DNA from: Cristatella mucedo
Lineage: Eukaryota > Bryozoa > Phylactolaemata > Cristatellidae
NCBI GenBank assembly: GCA_009760855.2
Contig: WPIO01000004.1
Span: 12,414,501-12,474,500 of the forward strand
Length of the DNA: 60,000 bases
Direction of reading: 5' to 3'
The notes below the pieces were generated by a model. That model was not told the origin of the DNA, did no database searches, and saw only the letters and a list, made by a program, of their open reading frames with translations. The position numbers and the translations under genes were made by a program. Position 1 is the stretch's first letter, and each line of letters opens with the position of its first letter. This document shows, in pieces, positions 11,225 to 23,700 of this stretch.

Positions 11225-12705
11225 TGTTATTGCTTGTGGTGGTGACAGGAGCCAGAGATGAAAGAGGCTCCGATCAGAAGGACTGATAACGCTCCGAACG
11301 GCTGGAAAGTATGTGCCACAGTCGGCAGCAGGTGAATACACGTCGTTGCGAAAGAATTTGATAAGTGAGCTCCACAGTCTAGGACCTGCAGAGTAAAAGC
11401 TTCTGTTGCCAAAGGTCTTAAAGCGTAGGAGTGGAACAGCTAATTTATTTTCCAAAGAGGACCTGAGGGCGCGAGGAGGCTAAAACATGAGCAGCAAATT
11501 AGCTACATGAAGAAGCGATGGGATGCCTTATAGGTCATCATTAAAAATTTACTCAGCATCCTTTGATCATCCGGGAGCCGTTGCAGCTCCTTCAGCATAG
11601 GAGACACATGGCCGAATCTCTGGTATTAATTGACTAACCTTGCAGCCACATTCATCCTCAGCTGCTGTGACATTGTATTTTTTTCGGCAGTCCACAGGAA
11701 ATGGAATTGCAATAACCTAGTCCAGACAAAGCCTTGGAGCTAGCTTCACTCGTTGGTGTCACAGTAATAGACAGCGCCTAAAATTAAATAGTGACAGGGC
11801 GCGATGAATTTTAGCTGTGGAGCCAGGCTTCCCAAATGAGACTTTAAAAATATAGGCCGGTGTCAAAAAAGACACCTAAACTTCGAGTTCACGCAGCGGC
11901 ACCGTCTATTTAAAGGGGCAAAGCCTCCCAGTCCAGCCACACGCTCCGGGTGTCCACTGAGCAGGAGTTTGGTTTTTATCGTCGTTTGGTTTAAGAAAAT
12001 TGGCTGACATCGAGAATCAACTGTCGGTGAATCACGCAGTCATTTTATCAGCCTCTGCAGCAGATGTTATGATCAAAAGTGTCGAAGGCAGCTGATAGAT
12101 CCAGAAGAGCTAGGACAGTGACATTCTCGTCATCGTTGGTGCATAGATTGTCGTTGGTTATATGGAGGAGAGCCGTTTCAGTTCAGTTATGTCGCCGGAA
12201 TCCCTACTTAAATGAAAATTTATTATTTTCAATGTCTTCTGCAAGCTGCTTAGAAACAATCTTTACGAGAACAGAGTGATAGTTTCCAAGTACCTCTGAA
12301 TGCAATCGAAGCTTTTGAGGTATAGGCCGAACGATGGCCGATATTTCTTATACAGAGAAGCATTTAAAACCCAGTTAATGCTGGACTAAGTGTGTGTTCC
12401 AGTGAAGGCCATAGAAGGGATGATATAGGGTCCTCAAGAGACGAACTCATTTCTTGAGGGTCTTACTTTGCGACTCAACATTTACTTTAGCAAGATGGTG
12501 CTTTAAGGAGGCACGAATCTGCGAACTATTTTTTTTTACAGAGAAGAAGGCTGAAAACCTGTCGGCTGAGCCATTAGAATCCGGGTAGAGAGATCTCTTA
12601 GAGTTGTCAAGCAAATTACTCGCTGTCTTATAAAAATGTTTTGGGTCTGAACGGCATGATTTCAGTTTTCGAGTGAAAAAATAAGCACTGGCTAGGATTC
12701 AGGGT
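11225..12705 (-). mobile_element. LINE family B, degenerate copy
   Basis: Minus-strand pieces match the intact family B frame at 15746-17311: NKLAVPLLRFKT, then AGPRLWSSL near 11400, then RT-region remnants through 12300. Upstream parts of the element not present in the intact copy follow to 12705 (minus-strand reading FYKTASNLLDNSKRSLYP near 12590-12640). It carries many stops and frameshifts. Confidence 0.75.
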
Positions 12706-12707
12706 GC

Positions 12708-13718
12708 AGTAATAATAATAATAATGTACTTGATAAAGCGGCCTCAGAGAACTTAATCTCTTTTTAGGCGCTTTACATTTGCTGCAAAGGGAAATGCAAT
12801 TGAATGGTAAGTAAAATCATGCTTGAAAAACAAACAAAATGAATAACATGGTTAGGGGTGACATGCACAGGGTCAGCATGCAAATGTGGTTAGTGGCAGC
12901 ATGCACAGTGTCAGCACGCATAAGCACGTGAAGGACGAATCACAGGGACCCACTAAATGCTGTCCTAAATAGGTGTGTTTTTAGGTTCCTTTTAAATGTG
13001 GTCAGGTCAGGGGATGTTCTGACGCAGGTCGGGAGGGAGTTCCAGGCTTTGGGAGCATACGAACTAAATGCATGGTCTCCAAAGGATTTGAGGTTTAAAC
13101 GAGGTATTTGTAGACTGTTGGATTCCGAAAAGCGGGTGGTACGATGCTTGGCCTGATAGTATATCTGAGAGATAGGCTGGAGCCATAGAATGAAGGGACC
13201 TAAAAGAGAGCGACAAAACCTTGAAGTCAATCCGTTGCTTGACTGGTAGCCAGTGCAGGTCGGCGAGAAGTGGTGTGACATGGCAACTGCGACATCTGCG
13301 TTATCTGCGACAACTGCGTCATCAATCCATGCAGCAAGTGAGTTTAGAGAATTTGAGGTGCTCGAAGGCTCGGAGGGATCGAAGCAAAAGTACAACTGAG
13401 TGTCATCCGCATAGAAGTGAAAGCCTAGATTGTGCTTGGCAATCACATCAGCAAGAGGGAGAGAGTATAAACCGTGAAAAGAACCGGACCTAGCACGGAG
13501 CCCTGAGGTACTCCATATTTCAGAGGTACTTCAGATGATCTTTGTCCATTCACGTCAATACTCTGGAGTCTCCCACTGAGATAGGACCTGAACCACAGCA
13601 GAGCAGTGCCAGTGATGCCCAGGCGAGATGAGAGGTGCTCTAGAAGAACGTTGTGATCGATGGTGTCAAAAGCTGCCGAAAGATCAAGCAAAACAAGCAG
13701 AGACACTCTACCCATGTA
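12708..13718 (-). mobile_element. LINE family A, young copy with internal deletion
   Basis: It has an AAT tail at 12708-12724, the hairpin and the 3' UTR, then two coding pieces. The proximal piece (13715-13443) has [19 protein letters not shown] and [10 protein letters not shown]. The next (13446-12940) has YADDTQLY and then jumps to the C-terminal region. About 0.5 kb present in the 33885-35262 copy is absent. At the junction (13288-13318) are short repeats of 'ctgcga/ctgcgt', a filler-like scar. Outside the deletion it is nearly identical to the 33.9-35.3 kb copy. Confidence 0.85.
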
Positions 13719-14406
13719 CAGTAATATGGACGCAATCTGACCGACCGAGGAACTCGCTTGTCTGTCGTACTCCTACCAGTGCAGTCTCTAATTTCGCCAA
13801 TGCTTCTCGGATGGGAGTAGACCAATTTTCAGCGAAGGCAATGCGCCCATCCTATGTATAGCAGTTTTGATATATCGTGGAGCTCAGATTAGGCGCAAAT
13901 GTTCCTGCAGTGATGCTCCGATGAACCGATCTTGAAGGCGAGTTCTTCCTGAGGATGCAATCAGGCTTACCATTACTATTAGCTTCGTCTTGTCGCTGTT
14001 AGACGTAGCGATACAACGTCGCATCAACGAGGCAGAGACTGTCTAAACCTAACCCTAATTTGATTGGACGGCCTCTTCTCGGGCTTCTTCTTCTTCAGTC
14101 TCTCGCTGTTTTTAATTTTGCTGAAAATCCCTTAGTTACGAAAGTTCGATGCTGAGTGGCTTTGTTTTATTTGTTTCTCTCCCTGCTGCTGGAGAAAGTT
14201 ACGCACAGAAATACTTCGCGCTTAGCTCTCTTTTGTTTTAGATCCATTGCTATCAAAGCTTGGCACTGTCTCGAGTTTGAAAATTTCTCAGTTTAGTCTT
14301 TTTGTAATCAAAAGTAATTTTTAGCCACGAGTGCATTGTGCCGTACTCATTTATTCCCATAACTAATATTTTGCTCCACTGATAAAAATGAGTAAACTTC
14401 TATATC

Positions 14407-14410
<4 letters not shown>
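13719..14410. other. Unannotated sequence
   Basis: Nothing recognised; AT-moderate DNA without splice-supported coding sequence. Confidence 0.3.

Positions 14411-14451
<41 letters not shown>
14411..14451. repeat. (GA)n microsatellite
   Basis: About twenty uninterrupted GA dinucleotides. Confidence 0.95.
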
Positions 14452-14457
<6 letters not shown>

Positions 14458-14884
14458 CGCAGCCACCGGCTCTTTTACCGGGGCGGCTACTGTGCAATCC
14501 AAACCATGACCAGTGCAGTCAGCGTAGAATAGATGTCCCTCGTAGTTAGTTGGCGCATTCCAGTTTTAAACTTGCACAAACTGTGGCTGCTTGAGAGTTT
14601 GAATTGTATACTTGTCGTTTTAGGGAATGACTGGCTCTCAACGTTTTAGCGTTTTGCTTCACGTGTGCTCTTTTAACTGAGTTATCACGATGGGCATTTG
14701 GTGAGGGTTCTGTCCCTGAGTCCCCGAGGGTGAGTGTCCCTGCAAACGAACAGAAAGAAGGTCTGCATCTTCTGGCTCATTTAAACATCGATTCCAACGC
14801 GCCTGGTAGTTCAACGTTCGACAGAACCACGAAAGGATGACTGCAGGCCTGTATGGAAAATGTTTAAAGTAAAAAAAAGTTAGG

Positions 14885-15030
14885 ATCAACTGATTAAAAG
14901 AACCTCATTTATCCGCATGTATCAGCAGAAGAGCCTTAACGAGCCAATCACCGCCACTTTAAGTCGGCTAAGAAGAATTGCCTGCAGCAGGACTCCATCC
15001 CATGACCTGGGTAAGGACATGCACCTTGCC
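14885..15030 (-). mobile_element. SINE family 2 copy
   Basis: The reverse complement shares with 23565-23700 a tRNA-like B-box region (CATGGGATGGAGTCCTGC versus GTGGGTTTGAGACCTGC), a central GGCGGTGAT block and the 3' string GTTAAGGCTCTTCTGCTG. A tRNA-derived SINE is inferred from the B box and the repetition. Confidence 0.55.
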
Positions 15031-15423
15031 ACTGGGCTCAGATCCAGGCCTAAAGAACAGGCTGAGCCAAAAATGGGGCAGATTCTCAAAAACTACCATA
15101 GACCGGATCGCTAGAATATCAAAAAGCTTAAGTATGACTTATAAGCCGCGTTCGGGTCACACAAAGAATAAGCTTCGGCTGACTACGTTCACCTGAAGCT
15201 GTTGGTTCTTCCGCTATGGAAGGCATCATTCCGAAAGCCATCTTAGTCTTCGCTGCAGACGCTGTCATAAACATAGAGACGTCGCACCGGATGCTTTCTA
15301 GAAATGGTATATATTAAGTGAGGAATTTGGCATATTTTGCATTCAACTTTGAAAGAAAATGTACTTCTTTGCAAGCCGATACCTGATGAAAGTGTGACCA
15401 GCTTGTCCACAATATAAAATATA

Positions 15424-15573
15424 AAAAATAATTCATTTGCACAGCGCCCCAAGAGAACTTAATCTGTATTCAGGCGCTTCGCACATGCCTCGGGAGTCGA
15501 GCCCACGACCTCAACCAGATCTTGGTCGGAGAGAGCACCTTAACCGCTGGACCAAGCCAGCTCGGCATTTGTG
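15424..15573 (-). mobile_element. SINE family 1 copy with LINE A-like tail
   Basis: Read on the minus strand it starts with a tRNA-like head: A-box-like TGGCTTGGTCCAGCGGTTAA and B-box-like GGGCTCGACTCCC. It continues into GCGCCTGAATACAGATTAAGTTCTCTTGGGGCGCT, split here by my reading into the two arms of the LINE A 3' hairpin, and ends AATTATT. Pol III promoter boxes are known for this SINE class. The tail shared with LINE A suggests mobilisation by that LINE. Confidence 0.75.
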
Positions 15574-15689
15574 GAACTTCGGTGGCGTTCTATCTGTTAC
15601 TTCTGTCAGTTGCCACAACGAAGGCCCCCAAGTGCAGCTCTGGCTGCCACTTTTTACTAGAGCATACATGCTGTGATGTACATCTCTGT

Positions 15690-17372
15690 GGTCTTCACTT
15701 GCAGACCAACTTAGCCCTGCCATAACCAAGATTTTTAATGCTTCTTTGGGAAAAGGGATCGTCCCCAAGTCTTTCAAATCGGCAATCGTTAGACCTATTC
15801 TTAAAAAGCCTGGATTAGACACAGAGGTCCTAGCAAACTATCGTCCAGTTTCCCTTCTTCCGTTCTTATCAAAGATTCTTGAAAAAATTGTTGCTAAGCA
15901 GCTAGTTGAACATATTGAAAATAATGGAATGTCAGAAACATTTCAATCAGGTTTCAAGAGGCAGCACTCTACCGAAACTGCTCTCCTCCGTGTTAACAAT
16001 GATATTCTACGTGGCAACGACGACGGGAATGTCACTGCCCTAGCTCTGCTAGATCTGTCTGCTGCCTTCGACACCATTGATCACGAAGTTCTGCTTGAAC
16101 GACTGAGAACAACGATTGGTCTGGCAGACGAAGCACTGGCGTGGTTTAAATCATACTTGTCTGATCGTGTTCAATCCGTGTCGTGTGGGGGTCAGGTCTC
16201 ACACACGAGAAGGGTCACCTGTGGAGTCCCTCAAGGGTCTGTACTTGGTCCCTTGCTGTTCTCCATTTATACGCAACCTCTGGGAAAAGTGATTAAGGCC
16301 CATGGAATAGGATATCACTTCTATGCTGACGATACTCAGTTGTATTTGTCATTTAAACCGTCGGAATCTGCTGCAGCAACTGAGAAACTGAATGCTTGCC
16401 TTGCCGATATTCGATCCTGGATGTCGGAAAACTTCCTGAAATTAAATGACGATAAAACCGAACTGCTTCTCATAGGACACCATAAGCGTGTGGCTGGATT
16501 AAAAGGCTTTGCTGTTCTAATAGGTGATGCTATTGTGCGACCTTCACCACGTGCTCGTAATCTAGGTGTCGTGTTCGACAGCTGCCTCAATTTCAAAAGC
16601 TTCATTCAGAAGACTGCCTCTACAGCTAGCCATCACATCCGATCCCTATCCAAGATTAGAAGCTGTCTCCCTCAGTGGCTTGTAAAAAAATTAACTAGCT
16701 TTTTAGTTCTGTCTCGGCTTGATTATTGTAATTCCCTTTTGGCTGGGCTACCAATGAAAGCTATTATGCCACTACAGCGGACTATGAATATGGCTGCAAG
16801 GCTGGTCTTCAAGTCCCAGCGGTTTGAGCACGTGTCACCTTTGCTGGAAGAGCTAGGATGGTTGCCGGTTGAGCAAAGAATACGGAGCAAAGTTCTTACG
16901 CTGACCCACAAGGCCCGCCACGGCTTGGCTCCTTCATACCTAGCTGAACTGCTACATCAGTTTCAGCCTGTTCGCGCCCTCAGGTCCTGTGTGGACAATA
17001 AATTAGCTGTCCCATTCCTCCGCTTAAAGACAGTTGGCGACAGAAGCTTTAGCTCTGCAGGTCCTAGACTGTGGAACTCGCTTCCACAATTCTTACGCAA
17101 CGACATCTACTCTCCAACTGCCGACTATGGCACATCTTTTTCAGCGGTCCTGAACTGCTACTTCTATGCTACTCACTACCTCAACTGCTCTCCTGACTCT
17201 GCTATGCTTCCCACTTTCTCTTTGTTGCGTGAGACGAAGTCTGTTGGGTACCGAATTCGTACCGAAAGCCGCTTAGGCTGTGAGTGCGCTATACAAAACT
17301 CTCCTGCGTAATGCCCACATGGTCTTTATGACTTTGTGGAGTTACTGACGGAGATACATTACATTACATAGT
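15690..17372 (+). mobile_element. LINE family B, best preserved copy (5' truncated)
   Basis: The element enters just before RT at a frame reading [14 protein letters not shown] and runs through the full RT palm and C-terminal region. It ends in an ATTAC tail (acattacattacat, 17355-17370). The endonuclease domain and 5' UTR are absent. It lies directly after a SINE 1 copy. Confidence 0.85.
15746..17311 (+). CDS. Reverse transcriptase of LINE family B, 521 codons, uninterrupted
   Basis: This is the RT region of an L2/CR1-like non-LTR retrotransposon, the enzyme that copies the element's RNA at a nicked target in the nucleus. Visible in order: [20 protein letters not shown] (RT block 1), [16 protein letters not shown], the first catalytic Asp in [36 protein letters not shown], the YADD box ([13 protein letters not shown]), [10 protein letters not shown], then the conserved post-RT region ([31 protein letters not shown]). 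The upstream endonuclease is missing, so this copy cannot move by itself. The ATG is not the native start; the frame is open upstream to about 15690. The absence of stops suggests a recent insertion. Confidence 0.85.
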   Translation: MGKGIVPKSFKSAIVRPILKKPGLDTEVLANYRPVSLLPFLSKILEKIVAKQLVEHIENNGMSETFQSGFKRQHSTETALLRVNNDILRGNDDGNVTALALLDLSAAFDTIDHEVLLERLRTTIGLADEALAWFKSYLSDRVQSVSCGGQVSHTRRVTCGVPQGSVLGPLLFSIYTQPLGKVIKAHGIGYHFYADDTQLYLSFKPSESAAATEKLNACLADIRSWMSENFLKLNDDKTELLLIGHHKRVAGLKGFAVLIGDAIVRPSPRARNLGVVFDSCLNFKSFIQKTASTASHHIRSLSKIRSCLPQWLVKKLTSFLVLSRLDYCNSLLAGLPMKAIMPLQRTMNMAARLVFKSQRFEHVSPLLEELGWLPVEQRIRSKVLTLTHKARHGLAPSYLAELLHQFQPVRALRSCVDNKLAVPFLRLKTVGDRSFSSAGPRLWNSLPQFLRNDIYSPTADYGTSFSAVLNCYFYATHYLNCSPDSAMLPTFSLLRETKSVGYRIRTESRLGCECAIQNSPA

Positions 17373-17504
17373 CGCAATAGAACAGTTGTGTTAGTGCATA
17401 GTTTTAGCAAACGTGTGAATTACCAGGCTAACCACATGTCTCTGATAAACTGGGATAACTCATCCCCTACTGCATGTTCTCTACCCAACGAATGATGTTG
17501 TTAC

Positions 17505-17628
17505 CACCAATCATTTGGTAGTGCTTTCTATAAAGCATGTGTAAAGTGCCTAGAAAGAGATTCAGCGCTCTGAGGGTACCATATATATTTTTTATTACTA
17601 TTATTATTATTATTATATATTGAGGAGA
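17505..17628 (+). mobile_element. LINE A-related 3' end
   Basis: Only the 3' hairpin region (AAAGTGCCTAGAAAGAGATTC...CTCTGAGGGTACC) and an ATT-repeat tail are present. Confidence 0.65.
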
Positions 17629-17837
17629 AATGCCAATCCAAAGCGCAGCCTTTTACTTACGGAGCGACGCTGTTGCAAGATGGGCCTGGAACCTTGCCCA
17701 TGACTGGCAGCCCACTGGTGTCCAGTTATGGATCAAAGAGTCCCAATTCATGCTCCTCATTTTCAGCAAACGAAAAACATTCCTAAGTAAGCAAAAGCGA
17801 TGCAAATTTCCGCACAGATTTTTCCAGCCTACGGTAA

Positions 17838-17925
17838 AATTAATAATAACAATAATAATACATTTGCATACAGCCTCAGAGAACCGAATCTCTTTTTAAG
17901 CACATTATATTTGCTGCAAAGCAGC
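17838..17925 (-). mobile_element. LINE A 3' tail remnant
   Basis: AAT repeats are followed by 'cagcctcagagaaccgaatctctttttaagc', a diverged version of the A hairpin. Confidence 0.6.
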
Positions 17926-18024
17926 GACGGAAGGCAGTGGTTTGGCGTTGCTTCTGCTCCAACTGCGTCGGAGTTGCGAGCCATATAACCACGGACTTGT
18001 GGACCAGCACCTGTAAATGACTAT

Positions 18025-19345
18025 AGAATATAATAATGATAATACATTTGTTATAGCGCCATCGGAGAACTCAATATCTTTCTAATTACTTTACATTTAT
18101 TGCAAATGAAACATGATTGAATAGTTAGTGGTAGCATGCTACTATGAACAATGAAACAAGTGTAACATAGTTAGAGGTGACTTGCACAGGGTCAGCATGC
18201 CAATATGGATAGTGGCAGTGTGCAGTGTCAACAGGTATAAGATCGTGAAGGACCAATCTCATAGAGCCACTAAATGCTCTGATAAATAGATGCATTTTTA
18301 GCTTATTTTTAAATGTGGTCGAGTCAGGGGATGTCGTGACAAAATTAGGGAATGCGTTCCAGGCTTTGGGAGCATACGAACTAAAGGCACGGTTTCCAAA
18401 GGATTTTCGGTTCGCACGAGGTATAGGTATAAAATTAGATTTCAAAAAGCGGGTGGTACAATGCTTAGCCTAGTGGGGGAATAGATCTGATAGGTAGGCT
18501 AAAGCTAAATAATATAGGGACCTAAAGTTGAGTGGTAAAACCTTGAAGCAGATCCGTCACTTGACTGGAAACCAGTGCAGGTGGTCGAGAAGTGCTGCAA
18601 TGTGGCAGCTGCGACGCTCATAAAAGACAAGCCTAGCTGCAGATTTTGCACCAGCTGTAAGCGCCAGATTGTACAGGCCGGTACACATGCATGCAGTGAG
18701 TTACAGAAGTGGAGACGGGATTTCACAAATGCTTGGACCAATTTAGATGTGGTATCCCTGTCTAAGCAAGCCCAAATTTTAGCGATGCAAAGTAGCAGAA
18801 AGTGGGCAGGCGTGACTTTGGAGCTGATGTGGTCGTCTCGTGAAAACTCACTTTGGAACACGACACCTAGATTTCGCGCGGATTTAACAGGAGATATGCT
18901 GGCAGAGCCTATTTTTAACGGTATGTGTTCCAATATTTGAATCGCACTTGGCTTGTCCATAACTAGTTAGTTGGTTTTATCATCATTCAATTTAAGAATG
19001 TTGGCTGCCGTTCGTGTGCTGATATCATCAATGCATGCACGAACGGAGTTAAAAGATATCAACGTGCTTGAGGGCTGGGAGGGATCAAAGCAAACGTACA
19101 ACTGAGTGTCGTCTGCATAACAGTGAAAGCCTAGATTGTGTCTAGCAATCACATCGGCAAGAGTATAAACCATAAAAGAACGGGATCAAGTAAAGAGCCC
19201 CGTGGTATCCCATATTTCAGAGGTTCCTTGGATTATCTTGGTCCATTCACACCAATACTCTGGAGTCTCCCACTCAGATAGGAACTGAGCCACTGCAGTG
19301 CAGTGCCAGTGATACCCAGGCGTGATGTGAGGCGTTCTGTGAAGG
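18025..19345 (-). mobile_element. LINE family A, degenerate copy
   Basis: The order is AAT tail, hairpin, 3' UTR, then minus-strand coding remnants: [46 protein letters not shown] and the RT box as [13 protein letters not shown] near 19110. Frameshifts separate them. Confidence 0.8.
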
Positions 19346-19479
19346 AGTGTACATACTCACCTGATCTCTTCCCACTCGGCAGCATCGATGAGCGGATCAG
19401 GAGCGACGTCTAGTTACGGGACAAACGCGAACTAGGGATTTCATCGGTTGATTAGACTGCGCACCAGAATTTTACCTCT

Positions 19480-20400
19480 GACTAGGTGTTATTTCCTAAT
19501 TGGTAATGGCTGAGAAGTTTAGAAAACAGACATTGTTAAACTTTACTTTTGTGACCAGTACAATGATTAACTAGATCCCAATAGAAAACCGACAAAGTCA
19601 CACCCCGTGAATCAAATTTAGTAAAGAAAAGCAGAAAATTGATGAAAAAATGTGTTAACACGAAAGTCGTACTTAGGACCTCACAGAGCGGAGAACAGGG
19701 AAACTCAGTTAAACTGCCTTGAAGGCATGTAACAAGTTACATTATCTTGAAGTCCGAAGTGACGTACCAACCACAGTCTCAATAATTAAAGGCACTCTGA
19801 AAAATCATGATACTGATGGAGTCTTCCTTGAAGTGCACAGATAGGGGGAGAGCCGGGTACTTGTTAATAATAGTAATAATAGTAATAATGCACTTGATAA
19901 AGCGCCCTCAGAGAACTCAATCTCCTCTTAGGCTCTTACATTTGCTGCTAAGGGAAACGCGATTGAATGGGGAGTACTATCACGCTTGATAAACAACATG
20001 AATAACCTGGTTAGGGGTGACATGCACAGCGTCAGCATGCAAGTGTGGTTAGTGGCACATGCACATAGTCAGCACCCATAAGCACATGAAAGGCGAATCG
20101 CAGGAACCCACTGAATGCTGTCTTAAATAGGTGTTTTTAAGTTTTTTTCAAATGTGGTCAAGTCAGGGTATGTTCTGATGCAAGTCGGGAGTGAGTTCCA
20201 GGCTTTGGGAGCATACGAACTAAATGCACGGTCTCCAAAGGATTTGATCCCGCTGTGAAGTGCGGCATTGAGGTACCTCGATTAGCTGTGTATGAATAGA
20301 CGCCATTCATGCGGGTTAAAGGTGAGTCATACTTTCTCAGATAGACAGGCCGCATTGTAGCAAAGCACGGCCCATCGTGCCGACTGAACAAGCGGTACGC
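19480..20400 (-). repeat. Old duplicated segment, copy 2, split by a LINE
   Basis: This is homologous to 860-1262 on both sides of a LINE A insertion: 19480-19760 matches the distal half and 20250-20385 the proximal half. The frame open in copy 1 is broken here (ATG followed by TGA after 12 codons), which favours a decayed gene fragment or repeat. Confidence 0.45.
19864..20250 (-). mobile_element. LINE family A, short 5'-truncated copy
   Basis: AAT-type tail, hairpin (AGCGCCCTCAGAGAACTCAA...), 3' UTR and the 'GTHSRLASEH' C-terminal coding end. It is truncated at about 20248, where the flanking duplicated segment resumes. Confidence 0.8.
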
Positions 20401-23400
20401 AGTTGATGAGACTCTTTCTCTGATATGCCAATTTGATACTTTTATCCGAGAAGTTCTGCTCTTCGGGCCTAGATTTCTAGACTTGATACAGCTCTCTTTC
20501 CAGAAAAAAGATTTTTTTAAAGGCTTATCTTCATTTATTTATATTCTTCTCATACTACTCTACACTGATGACTGCAGCGGTGAACTCAACTTCTGCTGGT
20601 GTTGGCTAGGTGTCTTCTGGGGAGCCCTCTTTCAAACCCGCCTCTCGGATTAGAGCACGGCGGTGGGCGGGACTGAATCTGCCATCTAATCTGTTGTGGG
20701 CTGGACTAAATCTGTCGCGCAAGCATCCTAATTAGGAGGAAACTGAGCATTTATCGGGAGGAAAGTGCCGTGTAAACGCAGCTCAAGACTCCGGCCTCAT
20801 TTTCTGAAAAATAAAACCAATGCACTTAGGTATTTGCATCTGTAATACTGCGTTGAATATAGTTACAAAGTTTGAACTGTAAGACGGTTTGGAGCGAGCG
20901 TAATGGGCGTTTTCTATGAATCCACCGTCCTCGGACTTGACATTCCGACAATCGAGTTACTCCCACAGCGTATAGGTCAAGGCCGTATGAGCAGGAAGGT
21001 TGCCGGCGATGCTCGCACGAAAGTGGTGCGGTTTCTGTCACCTCGGTCGCGAGAGGAGCGAATGTGGAAAACTGATAATTTTCCACAAGTTTGCAGCTCA
21101 TAAGAAATGCATGGTGAGCGTGCCAGATACTTGTCGCAACTATCACTGAGCTGATTGAAATTACGCACGGCTGTGGATACTCCCCCAACTCCAGTATCGT
21201 CCTTGCTTCTTCGCTGCTAGGAAATCGACTTTTGTTTGAAACAGGACTGCTATTTCATATAGGCTAGCAAGTACCACTGTATTGGTACGGATAAACATGT
21301 CTTCATCAGCTTTTTACCGTGATGGATAGTCGGTTTCTCTTTTCCTTACTTGAGCTTGGCGTCGCCACGCAGGCTTCTGCGCCAAGGCGAATGCTCTGTA
21401 CAGTCGAGTGCGTTACCATCGTAAGAGACAAATTTCTTCAAGGGAATTTCCAATTTTGCTATCCGTGCCTGTGCGGGAGTGCTGTAATATGGCGATTTTA
21501 CGTGTGATCTAGCTCAAAATGTGTTGCGTTCACTCGACGGGTGAGCAATCCTCTGCAAAATGCCATCTCTGCTCTGTTCTACAGAAGAAGTCGCAGATTC
21601 ATTGAAACCTTGCAGTTGTGCGTAAGGTTTGCATTTCGCGTGACCCCCACCCCTTTGCCCTGTCGTCGGGCACATGCTGCGAGGCATACTAGCCGTCGGT
21701 ATCTGACGTGGGCATTCGCTACATTAATACGGTGTGCGCGGCAGAGGTTGGTGCACATGTACAGCATAGCACCAATAATTCATGCAGCTTCACGCTACGC
21801 AGCACCGGAGGGATCGACGGCCGTGGTGTGTAGAGCTTCTTGCTTTCACCTTTTGCGACCGCGTTTACGTCCCGACTCTAGCCGCGGCTTCCTACCGGGC
21901 CGCACCGCATCGCCAAGGCTACAGACTGCAAGTCAGCCTGGCTTGGCTCTCTTTCTTGGTGTTTTGGGGAGAGGGCTGCTGGCTCGAGTTTCTCGAATGT
22001 CACCAGCTGTTCCCTCTCTAATGTGCTGGCGTCTACCACGCCTATATCCACCGCTCACTAGTGTGTAGATCCGGTATGGCCAGCTCTCAGAAACGCAGCA
22101 TAACGATGAAGCATAGTCCCGAAGCGTTTTCCAAATTCGCACGCTTATGTACTGCCATTGCCTCGGGCTTGAACAATATATGCCCACTCTTTGGCCCCCG
22201 GAGAGCAATATTGAAGCACCTTTTTGGGTTGTCGTCACGCCTCAAGTGTCAGGCAAAAGTTTTCGACTGCCAGGTTGTGGTCGCTGCCAATCAGCCTGCA
22301 CAAAGTCTTGCCACCAGCAGGATCCCGAACCCGAGAACATCCATGTTGCCCATCCGTGAAACTTATTCCTGCACTGCCGGATCGCCTCAATCCAGCAAAG
22401 CAGCTAGCCACACGTAAAGGCTTGCCGAGGCTAGGCTCACTGCACTCGAGTTTTGTTGTCAGCCCGAAGTTGGCACACCGAGCGATGAATCGCTGGCGCA
22501 CAGTGTGGTTTTGTGTGAATGGTTTTGTTATTTTTTTGGATTGAAAAGACCGCTCACACTCAGTCAGCCTGGGACTGTCATAATGTTGGGACCGTGGGCA
22601 GTTGCCATAAGCCATTTAAAGCAGCATGCCAGTGCTTGGGTTCTTGTTGGGAAGCCCGAAGACTCTGTACTTACCAGCATCATGGCACAGCGATAGATGA
22701 ACAGCAGGGAGATTTTGAGACGCAGCTTGAGGGGATAGGCCTGGTGAGAAAGGTTGAGAGCAGTTTTAGTGGAATGTGTTGCCTGAATGCCAACTGAAGT
22801 GGCACCTGCCTAGGCATTGCTAGTTCTCCGACGGTTCTCGAACACAGAGCCGAATAAGACGCCATGCAGCAATATTGGTGAAGAAATGGGAGAGAAAGAG
22901 AAATAGAGACAGCAGGTAAAAAGTGTGTGAGGGAGAGAGTAGGGAGTGACGAAGCAGCAAGAAATTGATGGACGCCATGGAAACTCCAGAGGCACAGACA
23001 GTAGCAATGAGTGAAAGAGAAACCAAAAGTCGCTCACAGCTAGCATGAAGCCAAATGAAAAAATAATACAGCTACTAACAACATACTTATTGCTTTATAC
23101 CAGACTGGTGAGCAGACAAATTATAGGATTTTTTTTCTGCAGTGCCATGTGCAAGGCTTGCACATTGCAATCTGCAAGGCCTACGAGTTGCCATGTGCAA
23201 ATGTTCCTTTCCGTGCGGCACTCACCTGGTTACTTCTATAATGTTATCACCTGTGACGTCAACTACCCGTTGAACTTCAGCAGAGCTCGAAAATAGCCAA
23301 TGTATCTGAAATGCCAGACCTTATTGGTGCTGCGTGTTTGTCGTCGTAGATTATTTATTATCTTTACATAGTTTAACATGACTTTCAGCCTTTAATTTGA

Positions 23401-23564
23401 TTATTAATTGCACGGTTTGTCAACTGACAAGGCACGTTTTTGAAACAGAAACAAGCATAAAGTGTAAGCTACAAAGTATCCAGTGCATTGTTGGTTTTAA
23501 TGCATTATAAATCATAATGCTAGTGCTTTTATAATATGCAAGTGCTTAAATAGTATGCCCACAT
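20401..23564. other. Upstream region of the ePHD gene; possible 5' exons not resolved
   Basis: The first recognised ePHD exon starts with two bases of a codon, so earlier coding exons must exist and this is where they would be expected. Several open stretches occur (20903-21103 with an ATG, 21541-22068, 22447-22693). None has both a conserved motif and a phase-matched splice pair, so none is called. 22840-23000 is purine-rich on the plus strand. Confidence 0.35.
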
Positions 23565-23700
23565 AGTGCTAACGATTCACGACCTAGGTCGTGGGTTTGA
23601 GACCTGCAGTGGGTGATCCTATCTTGGCCACTGCAAGCGGCAGTGATAGCCGTTAAGGCTCTTCTGCTGCTATATAAATAAAACTATTTAATCAGCTGAT
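23565..23700 (+). mobile_element. SINE family 2 copy
   Basis: A B-box-like GTGGGTTTGAGACCTG at about 23592 is followed by GGCAGTGATAGCCGTTAAGG, CTCTTCTGCTGCTATATAAA and an A-rich end. Its partner is the minus-strand copy at 14885-15030. Confidence 0.6.

Noticed and set aside
21588-21624. A 37-base micro-exon with good acceptor (ctgttctacag) and donor (GC|GTAAGG)
   Set aside because: Too short to test and no neighbouring exon with matching phase was found.
23136-23236. Cysteine-rich stretch after a strong acceptor (tttttttctgcag), considered as the start of the ePHD finger
   Set aside because: Cysteine and histidine spacing does not match the first ePHD knuckle; the 24373 exon fits better.
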